64,000 nt of DNA, taken from positions 558,001 to 622,000 of the forward strand of contig NZ_VOHQ01000002.1 in assembly GCF_009192765.1 (NCBI RefSeq). Direction: 5' to 3'. The notes under the pieces were generated by a model. It saw only the letters and a list, made by a program, of their open reading frames with translations. It did not search any database and had not been told where the DNA came from. Position numbers and translations under genes: made by a program. Positions within the stretch are counted from its first letter, which is position 1, and each line of letters opens with the position of its first letter. Positions 34,698-43,341 of the stretch are shown piece by piece. This DNA is from Agriterribacter humi (GTDB lineage: Bacteria > Bacteroidota > Bacteroidia > Chitinophagales > Chitinophagaceae).

Positions 34698-36272
34698 TTA
34701 TTTTTTACAAAACCCGGCATTCACCCAATTGCCAAGATTATAAGGGCTTGTTTTACCGCCATCGTCGCAAACCAGCACGATCTGGCGGCTGCCTGCAGGG
34801 ATGGACACATCAAAACGCCAGGGTTCCTGGGAGATGCGCATTACGGGGCTTTCGGCCACCAGGTTCCCGTCAATAAATATTTTAAAAACCATTTTGGGAT
34901 ACATGGCAATGTTTCGGCCATTCTCCACCGTTAGCATATTATCGTCAACACCGGCGAGTGCAACAAAACGTTTCCATTCGGGTTTCAGATCCAGCCTCGT
35001 GTACGCATTGGCACGCATGCCCAATCCTTCTTTAAACGTTCGCTCCCTGATCCGCAGTGGTTTGCCCTCATAAGAAGTATTGACAGCAGGTTTCCAGAGG
35101 CATGCTGCATAATCAGCCCGCATGGCTCCGTACAGATCTTCCACAGGCTCAACAGTTGAAACAACAATATCCGGCTGCGGGGGCACCGCCGGCATGTGTA
35201 CAAAAAAGGCGTTGCCATCTAAGGAAACTTTTTTGTTGCTGTGGAAAGCAGCCGTTTTTAAGGTAGTGGTTTTGTTCAATACAAAAGGGCGATCGTACCG
35301 CGGCGACAATGCCGTTGGAGCTGAGCCATCTGTTGTATACCTGATCACGGCATCTTTTACATAAGGAATTTCCAGGGTAACTGTTTCCGTGTTTTCAAAA
35401 AAATACGGGCGGTTTATCGTACCGGCAGGAGTAATACGCACCGGCTCTGTAATCCATTCGTCTTTCCACTTACCCACTCTGCGCAATGCATCAGCAAAAA
35501 CTGTGGTTGGGATGCCGGCGCGCTCCAGGTCGTCTGCAGCCTGTTCGTTTCCCTTACTGGGTGTATAAGCAGTAGCGGGGTTATAAACTGTCATGGCAAA
35601 AGCCATATCACGGGCGAATATCGTTTCCAGTCCTGCGCCGTACATATAGGTTAGCCCTTCGGGTTTCTCCGAGATACAGATATTGGTAGCGCCTCCAAAA
35701 TAAATGAGATGTGTTATGCCTTTTGTTTTACATAGTGAATACAATTCTTTTGTACCAGCTACAATAAGATCCTGATCGGCTATTTTCATATCAGCACTCA
35801 TAGCATCCCAACCGTAGTTAAGCTTGCAGTAAATGCCGGGACCGCACATACAATCATCATAAGGGGTAGTAAAGGTGCAGGAGTAACTCCGGTTGCTGGG
35901 AACCTCGCTGTAAGGAACAGCCATTGCCCGCTGCCGTTGCGACCAACCCGAATACATACTGGCTACATCCGTGGGCGCCCAGATCACCTGCATGCCCAAA
36001 CTCCTTGCACCGGCAAGCGCACGGTTCATACGGGTTGCCATTCCTCCGGCCTGCTCAGTCCAGGTCATGCACCAGTGGTAGTTCCAGGGATCTATGATCA
36101 CAATCGCTATGTGGGATGCATCCACGTTTTGGGTATTGGAGAGCAACTGTTTTGTTTGCGGATCGCGGGTATGCATGGTGATCGGGAAGGCTGTGGATTG
36201 TGCGGGAAGCAGCTTACAGGCAGCAAGGCAAACAAATACCATGCACATTGAAAAGATGATCTTTTTTGTCAT
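34698..36272 (-). CDS. isochorismatase-like hydrolase fused to chitobiase-C and NPCBM domains, lipoprotein
   Basis: A 524-residue exported protein with an unusual domain order. The signal peptide ends in a possible lipobox (LAAC, Cys19). Residues about 53-265 are an isochorismatase-like cysteine hydrolase: VIIDPWNYHW (Asp61), GGATNICI (Cys199) and ARDMAFAM. Residues about 277-355 look like the beta-hexosaminidase C-terminal domain (VIRYTTDGSAPT), and about 370-522 look like an NPCBM sugar-binding domain (LGMRANAYTRLDL, FVALAGVDDN, IFIDGNLVAESPVM). The fusion ties an amidohydrolase-type fold to carbohydrate-binding parts, so it may cleave an amide or similar bond on a glycan. The gene is coupled to the large glycosidase downstream. 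Confidence 0.85.
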   Translation of the reverse strand: MTKKIIFSMCMVFVCLAACKLLPAQSTAFPITMHTRDPQTKQLLSNTQNVDASHIAIVIIDPWNYHWCMTWTEQAGGMATRMNRALAGARSLGMQVIWAPTDVASMYSGWSQRQRAMAVPYSEVPSNRSYSCTFTTPYDDCMCGPGIYCKLNYGWDAMSADMKIADQDLIVAGTKELYSLCKTKGITHLIYFGGATNICISEKPEGLTYMYGAGLETIFARDMAFAMTVYNPATAYTPSKGNEQAADDLERAGIPTTVFADALRRVGKWKDEWITEPVRITPAGTINRPYFFENTETVTLEIPYVKDAVIRYTTDGSAPTALSPRYDRPFVLNKTTTLKTAAFHSNKKVSLDGNAFFVHMPAVPPQPDIVVSTVEPVEDLYGAMRADYAACLWKPAVNTSYEGKPLRIRERTFKEGLGMRANAYTRLDLKPEWKRFVALAGVDDNMLTVENGRNIAMYPKMVFKIFIDGNLVAESPVMRISQEPWRFDVSIPAGSRQIVLVCDDGGKTSPYNLGNWVNAGFCKK

Positions 36273-36639
36273 ATGGCAGTTTTACAGACAGGTAAAAATG
36301 ATGCGTTTGAGATACTGTTTGTTGTGAAAAATAGGTCAGGGGTTGCAGCATTCATGGGTTCAGCAAACTGATGAACATTGGGTTAGCGCAATTGTGCTGA
36401 TATACGGTAGCTGAAGATAGTGAAAAAAATTGCAGGTTTAGCGGCTTTTTACTGGTGGGTGTCTTCACCTGCGAGGGTATAAATAGTGAGTGTTTCGGTG
36501 TGTTAAGCCACACCGGTAGGCGAAACTTTCCGGTCGGTGAGACACAGACCGTTAGTGGAAGCTTCGGCGAACGAAGCCGTATGCTTCGACTAAAAGGGAT
36601 GATTTTAAATGATCCCTGGCGCCTGCGGCGGGCGGGCTT

Positions 36640-36762
36640 AAGCCGGTAAATGACCGTTCGCTTCGCTCACTTCCATTTTTGTTTCCACTCACTTTGCAAA
36701 GCAAGCTTTGCACGCTCGTGAAAACAAAAATGCCCCGCGGTTGCGGGGTCATTTACCGGCTT
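36640..36762. repeat. inverted-repeat element adjoining the tRNA-Ser 3' end
   Basis: A perfect 16-bp pair (aagccggtaaatgacc at 36640-36655 and its complement at 36747-36762) encloses a second imperfect pair (catttttgtttcca / tgaaaacaaaaatg) and a small GC hairpin (ccccgcggttgcgggg). The right end stops one base before the tRNA. Upstream, 36480-36639 holds further small palindromes. Confidence 0.8.
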
Positions 36763-36763
36763 G

Positions 36764-36850
36764 CGGAGAGACAGGGATTCGAACCCTGGGTACAGTTGCC
36801 CGTACAACGGTTTTCGAGACCGTCCCATTCAACCACTCTGGCATCTCTCC
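36764..36850 (-). tRNA. tRNA-Ser (anticodon CGA)
   Basis: Read on the minus strand, an 87-base sequence starts GGAGAGATGCC and ends TCTCTCCG, pairing in a 7-bp acceptor stem. The anticodon stem ACGGT/ACCGT carries the loop CTCGAAA, giving anticodon CGA, which reads UCG. A long variable arm and the T-loop TTCGAAT confirm the serine type. CCA is not encoded; the next bases are CAA. Confidence 0.96.
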
Positions 36851-36983
36851 TTATCAATCATCCCGGCAAAAGTATCTAAAAAACCCCTTCCGTATTTCAA
36901 TTTTTTAAAGCAGGTGGTATGCTTTTGCTGTGCCGGCTGCCTCACCCGAAAAGTTTGGATGGTTAAATCTTCCTTCTCCTCCG

Positions 36984-36991
36984 TATTTTTG
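36984..36991 (+). promoter_or_regulatory. -7 element of probable proB promoter
   Basis: TATTTTTG fits the TAnnTTTG -7 consensus of Bacteroidota housekeeping promoters, 27 bases before the proB start. A TTTG at 36954-36957 is present but the spacing (26 bases) is longer than usual. Confidence 0.5.
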
Positions 36992-37018
36992 CAACTATTC
37001 TAAAATGAGGGTTTATTC

Positions 37019-38053
37019 ATGTTAAGAAAGGTATTGGTCATTAAGTTAGGCACGGCTGTTATTACCGATGGGGAAGGAAAGATTGATCAGTCTGTTATAA
37101 AAAAAATTGCGGCGCAAATAGCCACACTTAGCAAAGAATATAATATAGTGCTGGTATCCAGCGGGGCAGTAGGCAGCGGCAGATCATTTTTTAAGAGATA
37201 TAAGGGCACGTTAACAGAAAGAAAAGCAGCAGCAGCGGTGGGCAATCCCATGCTCATTCAATTGTATCATAAATATTTTTCGGCGCATGGTATAACGGTG
37301 GCGCAGGCCTTATGCGAAAGACATCATTTCTCCAACCGGAAACAATTCCTGCAACTGAAGGAAACCTTTGGCGAATTTTGGCAGAACGATATTTTGCCGG
37401 TAGTAAATGAAAATGACCTGGTAAGCAATATCGAACTCAAGTTCTCAGATAACGACGAACTGGCAACATTGATCGCTATCGGCTTCGATGCCGACAGCCT
37501 GATCCTTTGCACTTCCGCCGGGGGATTAATGGACAATGAAAGAAATATCATACCAATTGTACAAAAAATTGATGCCACCATACTCGGCTATGTATCCAAA
37601 ACAAAATCCAGCCTGGGACTGGGCGGCATGCTCTCCAAGCTCACCTCCACCAAATTGGCTGCTTCTCTTGGAATAAGAGTGATCATCTGTGGGTTAAGCG
37701 GAAAGGATACTTTAATTTCGGCCCTGCACGGTAAAAACGGCACCACCTTTGTTGCGCAGCCTTCCAACCTCAAAGCCCGCCAGAAATGGCTTGCCAGCGG
37801 GTCAATTACTATTGGCGGCGTATATATAGATAAAGGCGCATCAAAAGCCTTGCATGCACGAAAGAGCCTGCTTACCGTGGGGATCAAAAAAGTAAAAGGT
37901 AATTTTGTTGCCGGCGAGGTAATACAATTGATTGATGAAGATGAAACCATTGTAGGCGTGGCCAAAGCAAAGCTCAGCGGAACCGAGATCAGTAAACAAA
38001 TTGCACATAAAAATATTGTTGCGGCGCACGCCGATGACATTGTTATTTTTTAA
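37019..38053 (+). CDS. proB: glutamate 5-kinase ProB
   Basis: A 344-residue enzyme catalysing the first step of proline synthesis, phosphorylation of glutamate. The amino-acid-kinase domain shows VIKLGTAVIT, LVSSGAVGSG and PVVNENDLVS, and residues about 265-344 form the PUA domain (ITIGGVYIDKGASKALHARK). The ATG at 37019 follows a clear -7 element. It ends 9 bases before proA, so the two are an operon. The product is slightly shorter than E. coli ProB but complete. Confidence 0.96.
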   Translation: MLRKVLVIKLGTAVITDGEGKIDQSVIKKIAAQIATLSKEYNIVLVSSGAVGSGRSFFKRYKGTLTERKAAAAVGNPMLIQLYHKYFSAHGITVAQALCERHHFSNRKQFLQLKETFGEFWQNDILPVVNENDLVSNIELKFSDNDELATLIAIGFDADSLILCTSAGGLMDNERNIIPIVQKIDATILGYVSKTKSSLGLGGMLSKLTSTKLAASLGIRVIICGLSGKDTLISALHGKNGTTFVAQPSNLKARQKWLASGSITIGGVYIDKGASKALHARKSLLTVGIKKVKGNFVAGEVIQLIDEDETIVGVAKAKLSGTEISKQIAHKNIVAAHADDIVIF

Positions 38054-38062
38054 TTGACAGTA

Positions 38063-39304
38063 ATGAGCACTACAATTGCACAAATAAAAAAAGCATACCA
38101 GGCGGCTCCGCACTTAAGGGCGATGGATGATAAACAGTTGAAGAAGATATTACTGATGCTGGCGGATGAACTCGAGAAGCAGCAGGCTTCCATATTGAAA
38201 GCGAATCAAACTGACGTAGCAAAGCAGGAACCCGGCAATCCGCGTACCGATCGCCTAAGATTGGATGAAAAAAGGATTAAAAATATCGCGCAGAGCATCC
38301 GTAAAGTGAGCCGGCTGCCCAATCCTGCAGGAAAGATACTGGAGAAACGAAAACTAAAGAATGGCTTATTGCTTGAAAAAATAGCTGTTCCGCTGGGAGT
38401 GGTGGGCGCCATATACGAATCAAGACCCAATGTTACATTTGATATCGCCGCCTTATGCATTCGCAGTGCCAATGCCTGTGTGCTCAAAGGCAGCAGTGAA
38501 GCGGAGCATACGAATCTTGCAGCCATCCGCATTATACAGCAGGTACTAAAAAAGAACGGGCTTCCTGCCGCTGTGGTTACTTTGCTGCCTTCGGAAAGAG
38601 AAACCGTGCAGGAATTATTTACTGCTACTCAATATGTGGATGTGCTGATACCGCGCGGATCGGATGGGCTTATCCGTTATGTGCGGCAGAACAGCCTGGT
38701 TCCGGTTATTGAAACAGGAGCAGGCGTGTGTCATGTATATGTGGAAAAGAAAGCCGATATCAGTAAAGCGGTGAACATCACGGTTAATGCAAAGGTGTCC
38801 CGCCCTTCCGTGTGTAATGCTATGGACGCGTTGCTGGTAGATCAATCCATAGCTACGGCCTTTTTACAAAAATTGCAACCGGCGCTGGGCCAGTACCATG
38901 TTGAGATTTTCGCCGATCCGGCTGCGTATAAAATATTAAAAGGCTATCCCCATCTGCGCAGGGCAACCCTGGCTGATTTTGGAAGAGAGTTTCTTGATTT
39001 GAAATGCGCTGTTAAAGTGGTGAAGGATTCCACAGAAGCGATTGACCATATCCGTAAGTATTCTACCAAGCATTCGGAAGCGATTGTGACGGAGGATAAA
39101 AAACAGGCTGAATATTTTTTGCATGAAGTAGATGCCGCCGCCGTTTACCATAATGCCTCTACACGGTTTACCGATGGAGAAGAATTTGGTTTGGGTGCCG
39201 AAATTGGTATCTCCACTCAAAAGCTCCATGCCCGAGGACCTTTTGCGCTTGAAAAATTAGTTACCGAAAAATGGGTGATCAGGGGTAACGGGCAGGTGAG
39301 ATAA
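38063..39304 (+). CDS. proA: gamma-glutamyl phosphate reductase ProA
   Basis: A 413-residue NADPH-dependent reductase that converts glutamyl phosphate to glutamate semialdehyde. AALCIRSANACVLKGSSEAE, VETGAGVCHVYVEKK-like and KVSRPSVCNAMDALLV segments match the family; the Cys in SVCNA is the catalytic nucleophile. The ATG at 38063 is used, as the upstream TTG at 38054 touches the proB stop. A strong terminator follows. Confidence 0.96.
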   Translation: MSTTIAQIKKAYQAAPHLRAMDDKQLKKILLMLADELEKQQASILKANQTDVAKQEPGNPRTDRLRLDEKRIKNIAQSIRKVSRLPNPAGKILEKRKLKNGLLLEKIAVPLGVVGAIYESRPNVTFDIAALCIRSANACVLKGSSEAEHTNLAAIRIIQQVLKKNGLPAAVVTLLPSERETVQELFTATQYVDVLIPRGSDGLIRYVRQNSLVPVIETGAGVCHVYVEKKADISKAVNITVNAKVSRPSVCNAMDALLVDQSIATAFLQKLQPALGQYHVEIFADPAAYKILKGYPHLRRATLADFGREFLDLKCAVKVVKDSTEAIDHIRKYSTKHSEAIVTEDKKQAEYFLHEVDAAAVYHNASTRFTDGEEFGLGAEIGISTQKLHARGPFALEKLVTEKWVIRGNGQVR

Positions 39305-39309
39305 TATGG

Positions 39310-39362
39310 AACCTGTCAGGACTGCGGGGTGCTTTGGTGCTGAGCAGTCCTAACAGGTTTAT
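39310..39362 (+). terminator. terminator after proBA
   Basis: A 16-bp stem with one mismatch (aacctgt-c-aggactgc / gcagtcct-a-acaggtt) and an 18-base loop, followed by tttat. The remaining 39363-39487 is AT-rich and holds no gene. Confidence 0.75.
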
Positions 39363-39487
39363 CATATGGATTTCGGGTTTTAGATTTATTTGTTTTTTTT
39401 TTGATTCTTGTTATCCGGCACGGCGGACAGGTTTGATTTTTGGTTCTTTTCGGATTTAGAATTTTTTGACTTCGAATTTTTCACAAT

Positions 39488-40990
39488 ATGGTATTAAACA
39501 AAAGCAATCTTTCAGTCATCAAAAGCAACGCAGGACAAAAACCGGGAACCAACGTGTTTGATTTACCGGAGAAGGTTTTACAATTTGGTACTGGTGTTTT
39601 ATTGCGGGGTCTGCCCGATTATTTTATTGATAAAGCCAATCAGCAGGGCCTGTTTAACGGCAGGATAGTAGTGGTAAAATCAACAGACACCGGTGGAACC
39701 GATGCTTTTGAAGAACAGGATGGATTATACACTTTGTGTGTGCGTGGTATAGATAAAGGAGAAAAGGTTGAAGAGAACCGTATTTGTTCGGCTATAAGCC
39801 GGGTATTATCGGCAAAGCAACAGTGGGATGAAATTTTAAAATGTGCGCATAATCCTCAACTGCAAATTATTATTTCCAATACCACAGAGGTTGGAATAAC
39901 ATTGGTGGAAGAGGATATCCGGCAGAGACCGCCGGCTTCATTTCCTGCAAAACTTTTGGCCTTTTTATATGAAAGGTATAATGCCTGTGGGGGTAAGGCA
40001 GATGGAGGTATGGTTATTATTCCTACTGAATTAATTGTAGGCAATGGCGACCAGCTTTTTTCTATTGTTTCCAAATTAGCTGCATACAATAAGCTGGAAC
40101 CTGCTTTTATGGAATGGATGAAGGCAAACAATAGTTTTTGTAATTCGCTTGTAGACCGCATTGTGCCGGGAAAGCCGGCTGCTGAAGCAAAGCAAAAGAT
40201 AGAAGATGATTTGGGCTACACCGATGAATTGCTGATCATGTGTGAAGTATACCGGTTATGGGCTATTGAGGGAGATGACAAAGTAAAAGATATATTGTCT
40301 TTCGCACCTGCCGATAGCGGCGTGATCATTGCGCCGGATATAGAAATGTATCGAGAGCTCAAACTCCGTTTACTCAATGGAACGCATACCCTCAGTTGCG
40401 GCTTCGCTTTTTTATCCGGGTTTAATACGGTAAAAGACGCGATGGAAGATAAGGCGTTCGGACAGTTCGTACATGATCTAATGCTCAACGAGATTGCTCC
40501 CGCCATTCCCGCTAAAGTTGATGCAACGGAAGCTGAACGTTTTGGTTTGCAGGTGTTAGACAGGTTTCGCAACCCCTATATCAATCACCAGTGGATCAGC
40601 ATAACCATGCAGTATACTTCAAAAATGAAAATGCGGGTGGTGCCGGTGCTGCTGAAGTATTTTGCTGATCATAACAAGGCGCCCCAACATATAGCTTTGG
40701 GCTTTGCCGCTTATTTGCTTTTTATGAAAGCGGTAAAAAAGGAAAGCGATGGATATAGGGGAGAATTGAATGGAAAATTCTATCCCATCAACGATGACAA
40801 AGCAGTTTACTTTTTTGAACAATGGAAAAAATATGAGGCCGATGAACTGGTGCAGCAGGTATTAAGTGATACCAGCTTGTGGGGCAATGATCTTTCCGCG
40901 CTGCCCCTGTTTGTGCAAACTGTGCAAACCAATCTTAAGGCTTTAATGACACAAAATAAAATCCAATATGAACTTGCAGCTAAAAGATAA
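39488..40990 (+). CDS. uxaB: tagaturonate reductase (altronate oxidoreductase) UxaB
   Basis: A 500-residue polyol/mannitol-dehydrogenase-family enzyme that reduces D-tagaturonate to D-altronate with NADH in galacturonate breakdown. The N-terminal nucleotide-binding loop is VLQFGTGVLLRGLPDYFID; ISNTTEVGITL, RIVPGKPA and KLRLLNGTHTLSCG are family landmarks, the last including the catalytic Lys/His region. It overlaps the following SDR gene by 23 bases. No uxaA or uxaC is in the window. It would process galacturonate such as that released by the GH28 enzyme at 4.6 kb, although the two are 33 kb apart. Confidence 0.92.
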   Translation: MVLNKSNLSVIKSNAGQKPGTNVFDLPEKVLQFGTGVLLRGLPDYFIDKANQQGLFNGRIVVVKSTDTGGTDAFEEQDGLYTLCVRGIDKGEKVEENRICSAISRVLSAKQQWDEILKCAHNPQLQIIISNTTEVGITLVEEDIRQRPPASFPAKLLAFLYERYNACGGKADGGMVIIPTELIVGNGDQLFSIVSKLAAYNKLEPAFMEWMKANNSFCNSLVDRIVPGKPAAEAKQKIEDDLGYTDELLIMCEVYRLWAIEGDDKVKDILSFAPADSGVIIAPDIEMYRELKLRLLNGTHTLSCGFAFLSGFNTVKDAMEDKAFGQFVHDLMLNEIAPAIPAKVDATEAERFGLQVLDRFRNPYINHQWISITMQYTSKMKMRVVPVLLKYFADHNKAPQHIALGFAAYLLFMKAVKKESDGYRGELNGKFYPINDDKAVYFFEQWKKYEADELVQQVLSDTSLWGNDLSALPLFVQTVQTNLKALMTQNKIQYELAAKR

Positions 40991-41762
40991 AACCGCATTT
41001 ATCAGCGGGTCAACGGCAGGCATCGGTTTTGCAACCGCGAAAAAGCTGCTGGAAGAAGAGGCCATTGTTGTTATAAACGGGCGGTCGCAGGAAGGTGTGG
41101 ATAAGGCTGTGCAGGAGTTAAAAGCATTAACAGGGAGCTCAAATGTTTCAGGTATTGCGGCCGATTTTTCAAAAGTGGAGGAGGTTAATCATATAATAGC
41201 ACAGCTTCCGGAAATTGATATTTTAGTTAACAATGCCGGTATATTTGAACCAAAGCCTTTTGTTGAAATTCCGGATGAAGACTGGTTTCGTTTTTTTGAG
41301 ATCAACGTTATGAGTGGTGTGCGGTTATCCCGCCATTACTTCCCCGCAATGCTAAAGCAGAACTGGGGTCGTATCATTTTTATTTCGAGCGAATCGGCTG
41401 TTCTTATTCCTGATGAAATGATCCATTATGGCGTTACCAAAACCGCCCAGGTTGCGGTGAGCAGGGGACTTGCGGAGTTAACAAAAGGAACCAATGTAAC
41501 GGTTAACACCATTTTGCCAGGTCCCACAAAATCAAGGGGAATTGGCGACTTTATAAAGGATATGGCCAAAGCGGATGATATTTCTGTTGCTGAAGTGGAA
41601 AAGAATTTCTTTAAGGATCTGAGGCCAACCTCCCTCATTCAACGTTTTGCTTCCATTGATGAGATCGCCAGTCTTGTGGTATATATTGCTAGTCCGCTGG
41701 CGTCTGCCACCAATGGTGCGGCACTGCGTGCAGACGGAGGACTGATACGTTCCATTTTGTAG
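40968..41762 (+). CDS. short-chain dehydrogenase/reductase
   Basis: A 264-residue classical SDR. The cofactor loop is SGSTAGIGFA (residues about 13-22), NNAGIF is the structural N-N-A-G, and the active site is Ser (SSESAVLI), Tyr and Lys in HYGVTK. The substrate is unknown; sugar-acid or keto-acid reduction is plausible from its 23-base overlap with uxaB. It converges on the Smr gene with a 4-base gap. Confidence 0.9.
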   Translation: MNLQLKDKTAFISGSTAGIGFATAKKLLEEEAIVVINGRSQEGVDKAVQELKALTGSSNVSGIAADFSKVEEVNHIIAQLPEIDILVNNAGIFEPKPFVEIPDEDWFRFFEINVMSGVRLSRHYFPAMLKQNWGRIIFISSESAVLIPDEMIHYGVTKTAQVAVSRGLAELTKGTNVTVNTILPGPTKSRGIGDFIKDMAKADDISVAEVEKNFFKDLRPTSLIQRFASIDEIASLVVYIASPLASATNGAALRADGGLIRSIL

Positions 41763-41766
41763 GGGG

Positions 41767-42774
41767 TTAAAAATAAATCTCCGTTGCACCATAGCCAAAA
41801 GAGGGGTGAAACTGGTTGACAAAAGATTTTACCTCTTTCTTATGGCGGAGAATATCATGAATTTCATCCCGCAGCTTTCCGGTGCCTACCCCATGTACAA
41901 CGATCAGCATAGACTGGTGATGCTGCAGGGCAAGGTCATAATATTTTTCAAAGGTTTTTAACTGCAGGTCTAATTTCTCGGCCTTGCCCATTTTTTCCCA
42001 ATGATCGGTGAGCTTTTCAATATGCAGGTCAATTACGGTTCGGGGAGGAGCGCCTGCCTTTGTTTTTGCAGACTCATATATTTTATATCCTGCTGCTGAT
42101 AGCTTATCTAAGTCGGGTTTTTCTTCTATGATACGATCGGGATATTTTTCAAACAACGGGTATGAAAAACTGGCTTCCTGCTTCAGTTTCATTTCTTCAA
42201 TTTTCTGGAACACCTGTTTAGCCCGAAGCTTTAAAAAGGTTTCATAATATTCCGCTTTGGCTTTATCGGGTTTTGTTAGTGAAAATTCGAACCAGAACTT
42301 AGGTGTATCGTTCAGGTTTTCAAAAGGCACATCGTGCAGGTAAAAATCGCTCAGCGGCAGTACTTCATTTTTCAATTCAAACTCGGCTTCTCCTGCAAGC
42401 GACAACTCATAGGTAAAGGAAAAAGCATTTTCTGTTTGATTAACAAGATAGAGTTTAAATTTCTCCACAATATCATCGTCAAATACATCTTTATCAAATA
42501 CCGGCAAAAGAGCAAGCCATACGCCTTCACCTACCTTGTATTTCGCATTGTTCTTTTCCTTTTTTATATCGTCAACATATTGCTTCGGCTTTTTAAGATC
42601 TGTTTTCTTTTGAGAAAACCTTTTGAAATAAGGAAAATCAATCTGGTCTAAGTACGCTGGAAACTTAACGCCTTTCACATCTACCATTACCATTTTTTCA
42701 TTGATAATATCAATGATCTGTCCTTCCTCATCCGAGAGAAGCAGTAAAACCGTGTCGCCTAACTGGTATTTCAT
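41767..42774 (-). CDS. Smr-domain protein with N-terminal DUF2027 region
   Basis: A 335-residue protein. The N-terminus (GDTVLLLLSDEEGQIIDI) is the small beta-barrel found in Bacteroidota DUF2027 proteins, and a central domain runs to about residue 230. The C-terminal Smr domain shows VIDLHIEKLT and IVVHGVGTGKLRDEIHDIL, the H-G-x-G-x-G-x-L-R motif of Smr nicking nucleases. Related MutS2 proteins act in recombination control and ribosome rescue. The ATG at 42774 is preferred over 42783. Confidence 0.88.
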   Translation of the reverse strand: MKYQLGDTVLLLLSDEEGQIIDIINEKMVMVDVKGVKFPAYLDQIDFPYFKRFSQKKTDLKKPKQYVDDIKKEKNNAKYKVGEGVWLALLPVFDKDVFDDDIVEKFKLYLVNQTENAFSFTYELSLAGEAEFELKNEVLPLSDFYLHDVPFENLNDTPKFWFEFSLTKPDKAKAEYYETFLKLRAKQVFQKIEEMKLKQEASFSYPLFEKYPDRIIEEKPDLDKLSAAGYKIYESAKTKAGAPPRTVIDLHIEKLTDHWEKMGKAEKLDLQLKTFEKYYDLALQHHQSMLIVVHGVGTGKLRDEIHDILRHKKEVKSFVNQFHPSFGYGATEIYF

Positions 42775-42783
42775 AACAGGCAA

Positions 42784-43173
42784 AAATACGGATAATCAGG
42801 CATCCGTCGCAAATGCTCCCGCAGGGGGTATTCGGTCTACTACTTCTTATGGCAAAGCAGGAACAATCGTACACTTTTGTATTGTTATAATAAGGTACGA
42901 TCATCTGTATTGTTCCTCCGCAGTTTATCGTTTGATTGTAGCGAAGACAGATGCTTCCCTGCCTGCCGGCAGGCAAGCTGCGTCAGCATGACAAGCTATA
43001 GTGTGTCGCTGAACTGTAGTGCAAGAGCCGAAACCCATCCTGCAGTTTGTCATGCTGAGGAACGAAGCATCTGTATATTATTTGTTTCCTGGTGCTTTGT
43101 ATTACTCTGTATTCCATCGGATTCTTTCCGTTTTAGGCATTAGCTTTGTGGTTTATAAAATAAACGCAATGCT
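42784..43173. repeat. repeat-rich intergenic stretch (family C)
   Basis: 42902-42958 is a diverged reverse copy of the 43-bp unit found twice at 52.6-52.9 kb. A perfect 16-bp palindrome (tgcctgccggcaggca) is at 42960-42975. cagatgcttc and tcagcatgaca near 42945-42996 recur inverted at 43047-43075 (ttgtcatgctga ... gaagcatctg). No gene is seen. Confidence 0.7.
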
Positions 43174-43341
43174 ATGGGCATATGGCATCAAATAGCGCAG
43201 TATCTCTTTCTCAAAAAGAAAGATAAGGATGAAGAACCTGGTTCATTGATAAAATATATGCACGGCATTAACCGCATTTCCATTTTGCTTTTTCTTTTCG
43301 CCATCATTGTAATGATCATCCGTTTTGCAAAAAATTGCTGA
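43174..43341 (+). CDS. small DUF6728-type membrane protein
   Basis: A 55-residue protein starting MGIWHQIAQYLFLKKKD, with KYMHGINRISILLFLFA and a single C-terminal membrane helix. The pattern M-G-I-W-x-Q-I-x-x-Y-L-F-L-K-K-K matches small proteins I recall as DUF6728 in this phylum. It is of unknown function. Its last 26 bases overlap the end of convergent lpxB. An upstream ATG at 43169 is out of frame and stops after eight codons. Confidence 0.75.
   Translation: MGIWHQIAQYLFLKKKDKDEEPGSLIKYMHGINRISILLFLFAIIVMIIRFAKNC

Noticed and set aside
38054-38062. TTG start for proA at 38054
   Set aside because: It abuts the proB stop and adds three residues; the ATG at 38063 gives the normal family start.
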